Source: Hyphomicrobiales bacterium | GTDB taxonomy: Bacteria > Pseudomonadota > Alphaproteobacteria > Rhizobiales > Beijerinckiaceae | Assembly (NCBI GenBank): GCA_019247605.1 | Contig: JAFBAS010000173.1 | Span: 1-64,000, forward strand | DNA length: 64,000 nt | Direction of reading: 5' to 3' | Shown here: positions 61,771 through 64,000 of the stretch, piece by piece | How positions within the stretch are numbered: the stretch's first letter is position 1 | Layout of the letters: every line of letters starts with the position of its first letter | Program-made: the position numbers and the translations under genes | The notes under the pieces: generated by a model | The model's input: the letters and a program-made list of their open reading frames with translations, nothing else | Told to the model about the DNA's origin: nothing | Databases searched by the model: none

Positions 61771-61774
61771 ATGA

Positions 61775-63226
61775 TCAGCGTGATGGCTCCGACCGCGAAG
61801 CATTTGTGCCATGCTCCGCGCCGGCAGGCTCGGCATGCCCGACAAGGCGAGCGATGCCGGTGATCGCATGCTTCACCTTCTGCTCGATCTCGTCGACCGC
61901 GGCATGAATGTCGGCAACGTCCATGTCCGGCGGCCCCAGGCAATGGAAATGCACGACAAGGCCCACCGGCGTCTCCCGCACGCGGACATTGTGGATCGCG
62001 CCGATCTTTCCGCTTTGCGCAGCGGCACGCGACAGGCTTTCGGCGATGCGCGAGGAGACGGAAGCGTCGGCGGGCGTGCCGGCGAGCTCGCGCGTTTCGA
62101 GAGGCTCGATATGGGTCTCGACCTCGGTCGCGGGACCGAATTCGTCACGCACAGCGGCTTCCAGCCGCGAGGCGCGTCTATGCGCATCCTTGAGCTTGAG
62201 CCGACCGTCGAGTTCGATATCGAAGCCGATTGCAAGCCGGCCTTCGAGCCATTGCACCGTGACGTGATGGACAAGGAGACGTTCGCGCGCGGCGATCAGC
62301 ATGACGCGTTCGAGCACGCTTTCATCATCGGGAGCCACGGGGCGGGTGGACACTGTAAAATCGGCTCGCTTGAACTCCGCCGCAAGGGCTTGCGTCAGCG
62401 AGGCCTTGAGCTCGCTCACCCGATCGAGCGGCAGGCTGCGTGCGACAGTGACTCCCACATCGCCCATGAGCACACCGCCGGCGGGCCGCACGCGTACATT
62501 GTCGATGCCGAGCACACCCGGCATACGCCAGGCGATCTCGCGCACACGCTCTGCCGCGCCTTGGGGCGCGGCGTCGAGGAGCACCCCGATGACGCGCCGC
62601 GCGAGCCGTAACGCCGCAAGGCCAATGAGCATGGCGACGAAGAGCGTCGCTTTGGCATCCGCGTTCACGTAGCCTGCTTTGGCGGCCGTGAGCCCGATGA
62701 GGATGGCAAGCGAGCTTGCGAGATCGGAGGAGAAGTGCAAGGCATCCGCGGCGAGGGCCTCGCTCCCCGTGCTGCGCGCCACGACATGCAAGGTGCGCCA
62801 GCGCGCGGCGTCCACGCAAATCGACACAGCTACCGCCGCGAAGGCGAAGGGCGAAGCGGACAGCACAGTCGTGGGCTCGAGAACGAGGCGCCGCACGGCC
62901 TCGATGAAAGCCGCAAGCGCGAGCAGTGCGAGCAATGTCGATTCGCATAGCGCTGCTACAGCTTCGATCTTGCCATGCCCGTAATGATGGTCCTCATCGG
63001 CTGGCCTATCCGCTTGACGCACGGCGAAGAAAGTGAGCGTGGTCGCCCCGATGTCGAGGAAACCATGGGCGCCGTCGGCCAAGAGCGCGAGCGAGCCGGA
63101 AACCAATCCTGCGGTCAGCTTCAGCACGGTGACGAGAACAGTTGCCGCGATGGACCAACCCGCAACCCGCCTTTTGAGCTCTGCAAGCGCGGCAGGAGAG
63201 GCAGACGATTCGAGGCTGGCATTCAC
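61775..63226 (-). CDS. cation diffusion facilitator transporter with long C-terminal region
   Basis: A 483-residue metal/proton antiporter (Zn, Fe, Mn or Co). The membrane part has DGAHGFLD (Asp51, His54, Asp58) on TM2, the loop HHYGHGKIE and ALHFSSDLASS on TM5, giving the usual tetrahedral metal site. After the six-TM core the cytosolic region is about 280 residues, three times the usual length, and reads as three ferredoxin-like metal-binding modules in tandem (about 290-380, 385-450, 455-end). The GTG at 63226 with AGGA upstream is chosen. It is divergent from gloA and 4 bp from a palindrome. Confidence 0.88.
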   Translation of the reverse strand: MNASLESSASPAALAELKRRVAGWSIAATVLVTVLKLTAGLVSGSLALLADGAHGFLDIGATTLTFFAVRQADRPADEDHHYGHGKIEAVAALCESTLLALLALAAFIEAVRRLVLEPTTVLSASPFAFAAVAVSICVDAARWRTLHVVARSTGSEALAADALHFSSDLASSLAILIGLTAAKAGYVNADAKATLFVAMLIGLAALRLARRVIGVLLDAAPQGAAERVREIAWRMPGVLGIDNVRVRPAGGVLMGDVGVTVARSLPLDRVSELKASLTQALAAEFKRADFTVSTRPVAPDDESVLERVMLIAARERLLVHHVTVQWLEGRLAIGFDIELDGRLKLKDAHRRASRLEAAVRDEFGPATEVETHIEPLETRELAGTPADASVSSRIAESLSRAAAQSGKIGAIHNVRVRETPVGLVVHFHCLGPPDMDVADIHAAVDEIEQKVKHAITGIARLVGHAEPAGAEHGTNASRSEPSR

Positions 63227-63314
63227 CTGCGGCCATCCTATAAGAAAGACAACCTGCCATGTGCCCCGACAGGGGCTTTGAGGCAAGGCGGCCGCGACGA
63301 AGGGAGCGCAAAAA

Positions 63315-63755
63315 ATGGAATATCTGCATACCATGGTTCGGGTGGGCGATCTCGACGCCGCGCTAGACTTCTGGTGCAACAAGCTCGGGCTCGTCGAGGT
63401 GCGTCGCCTCGATAATGAGAAGGCCCGATACACCCTCGTGTTCCTCGCCGCCGACAACGATGCCGAACGCTCGAAAGAGACGAGGTCGCCGCAGCTCGAG
63501 CTCACCTACAATTGGGACGAGCACAGCTACGGCGGAGGACGCAATTTCGGGCATCTCGCATACCGCGTGGATGACATTTACGCCGTCTGCCAACGCCTGA
63601 TGGACAAGGGAGTGACGATCAATCGGCCCCCTCGCGACGGCAACATGGCCTTCGTCCGATCGCCTGACGGAATTTCCGTTGAGCTTTTGCAGAAGGGCTC
63701 GCCGCTCGAGCCCAAAGAGCCTTGGCTCAGCATGCCGAACACGGGAACCTGGTAA
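63315..63755 (+). CDS. gloA: lactoylglutathione lyase (glyoxalase I)
   Basis: A 146-residue VOC-fold metalloenzyme that isomerises the methylglyoxal-glutathione hemithioacetal. MEYLHTMVRVGDLDAALDFW gives the first metal His (His5), followed by QLELTYNW (Glu), FGHLAYRVDDIY (His) and SPDGISVELLQK (Glu). The glyoxalase II gene is at 31927-32694. A hairpin follows right after the stop. Confidence 0.94.
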   Translation: MEYLHTMVRVGDLDAALDFWCNKLGLVEVRRLDNEKARYTLVFLAADNDAERSKETRSPQLELTYNWDEHSYGGGRNFGHLAYRVDDIYAVCQRLMDKGVTINRPPRDGNMAFVRSPDGISVELLQKGSPLEPKEPWLSMPNTGTW

Positions 63756-63781
63756 GCAGGGCCAGCCCGCTGTTGGCCTGC
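63756..63781 (+). terminator. hairpin after gloA
   Basis: GCAGGGCCA (63756-63764) and TGGCCTGC (63774-63781) pair over 8 bp with one bulged G, immediately after the gloA TAA. Only CTTT follows, so the terminator is weak or Rho-assisted. Confidence 0.4.
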
Positions 63782-63841
63782 CTTTGAGCGGTTCGATGCT
63801 GAAAAAACGCGCCCCAAAATATCCTTGCCGCAAATGCCAAA

Positions 63842-63955
63842 ATGCGCGACCAGAGCGCCGGCACGGCTGCCGGAGTGATGAGGGAAACCGGCAACGGCGC
63901 TGCTAACACGAGTGATGAGCGAGAATTGACTGACGACGCGAGGCTCTCGCGATGA
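63842..63955 (+). CDS. possible 37-residue small protein
   Basis: ATG at 63842 opens a 37-codon frame (MRDQSAGTAAGVMRETGNGA..., hydrophilic and acidic) ending at TGA 63953-63955. No ribosome site is evident and no family is recognised. It may be chance; composition is plausible for a small protein but that is weak support. Confidence 0.2.
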   Translation: MRDQSAGTAAGVMRETGNGAANTSDERELTDDARLSR

Positions 63956-63965
63956 TGGGCAAGAG

Positions 63966-64000
63966 GTGGAGACCTTCGAGGTCCTGATAATCCGTGCCCG
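63966..64000 (+). CDS. possible start of a further gene (cut by the window end)
   Basis: GTG at 63966 opens VETFEVLIIRA, running off the end. The pattern FEVLII is like the first beta strand of a Rossmann protein (FAD or NAD binding), but only eleven residues are visible and the following glycines cannot be checked. GCAAGAG lies immediately before the GTG. Confidence 0.2.
   Translation, partial: METFEVLIIRA

Noticed and set aside
1-64000. CRISPR arrays, prophage genes, integrases, transposases, rRNA or tRNA genes
   Set aside because: Read through on both strands; no spaced identical repeats, no phage structural or recombinase motifs, and no tRNA-like cloverleaf signals were found.

Overview
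The window is high-GC, densely coded DNA from an alphaproteobacterium, most likely of the order Hyphomicrobiales (Rhizobiales). The evidence is the gene content and order: a FeuNPQ-type two-component system directly upstream of cycHJKL (ccmIEFH) and degP, a NdvA-type glucan exporter, GlnD and GlnE, a double-length YnjC permease, and CTLCSC-type (cobalt) nitrile hydratase. Family and genus cannot be fixed from the sequence alone. No tRNA, rRNA, CRISPR array, prophage or intact insertion sequence was seen.

Layout. 0-11.8 kb: the end of a ynjBCD-like ABC importer with a multicopper oxidase gene inserted in antisense between ynjB and ynjC; a polar amino acid importer lacking an ATPase gene; a serine hydrolase; glnD; grpE. 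11.9-18.8 kb: a minus-strand sugar operon (SDR dehydrogenase, PfkB kinase, binding protein, ATPase, two permeases). 18.9-25.4 kb: nitrile hydratase alpha, beta and activator; a nucleoside salvage group (cdd, purine nucleoside phosphorylase, deoC); an acetyltransferase coupled to a serine hydrolase. 25.4-34.6 kb: ffh-rpsP, a small Cys-rich protein, SDR-nagB-nagA, a glutathione-linked group (gloB, DUF985 cupin, GST), and an acyl-CoA ligase. 35-39 kb: a cold-shock gene and a cell-wall set (lytic transglycosylase, glycine-zipper lipoprotein, AmiD amidase, L,D-transpeptidase) with a histone-deacetylase-family gene. 39-51.8 kb: ndvA, two tandem secreted trypsin-like proteases, feuN/feuP/feuQ, ccmIEFH, degP. 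52-64 kb: a second two-component pair coupled to glnE, a histidine kinase with a decayed ATPase domain, pepN, a cation diffusion facilitator with an unusually long tail, and gloA.

How the genes work together. GlnD and GlnE are the two enzymes that relay nitrogen status to PII and glutamine synthetase. The 39-45 kb block looks like an envelope or osmotic-stress module: in rhizobia FeuPQ controls ndvA, and here the exporter, the two-component system, its PepSY-like small partner and two periplasmic proteases sit within 6.3 kb. The ccm genes mature c-type cytochromes. GloA and GloB, GST and the cupin belong to glutathione-dependent detoxification.

The most interesting non-coding structure is a pair of intergenic elements (11815-11914 and 27587-27700) made of strict 7-bp repeats arranged as facing inverted arms that run into the stop codons of neighbouring genes.
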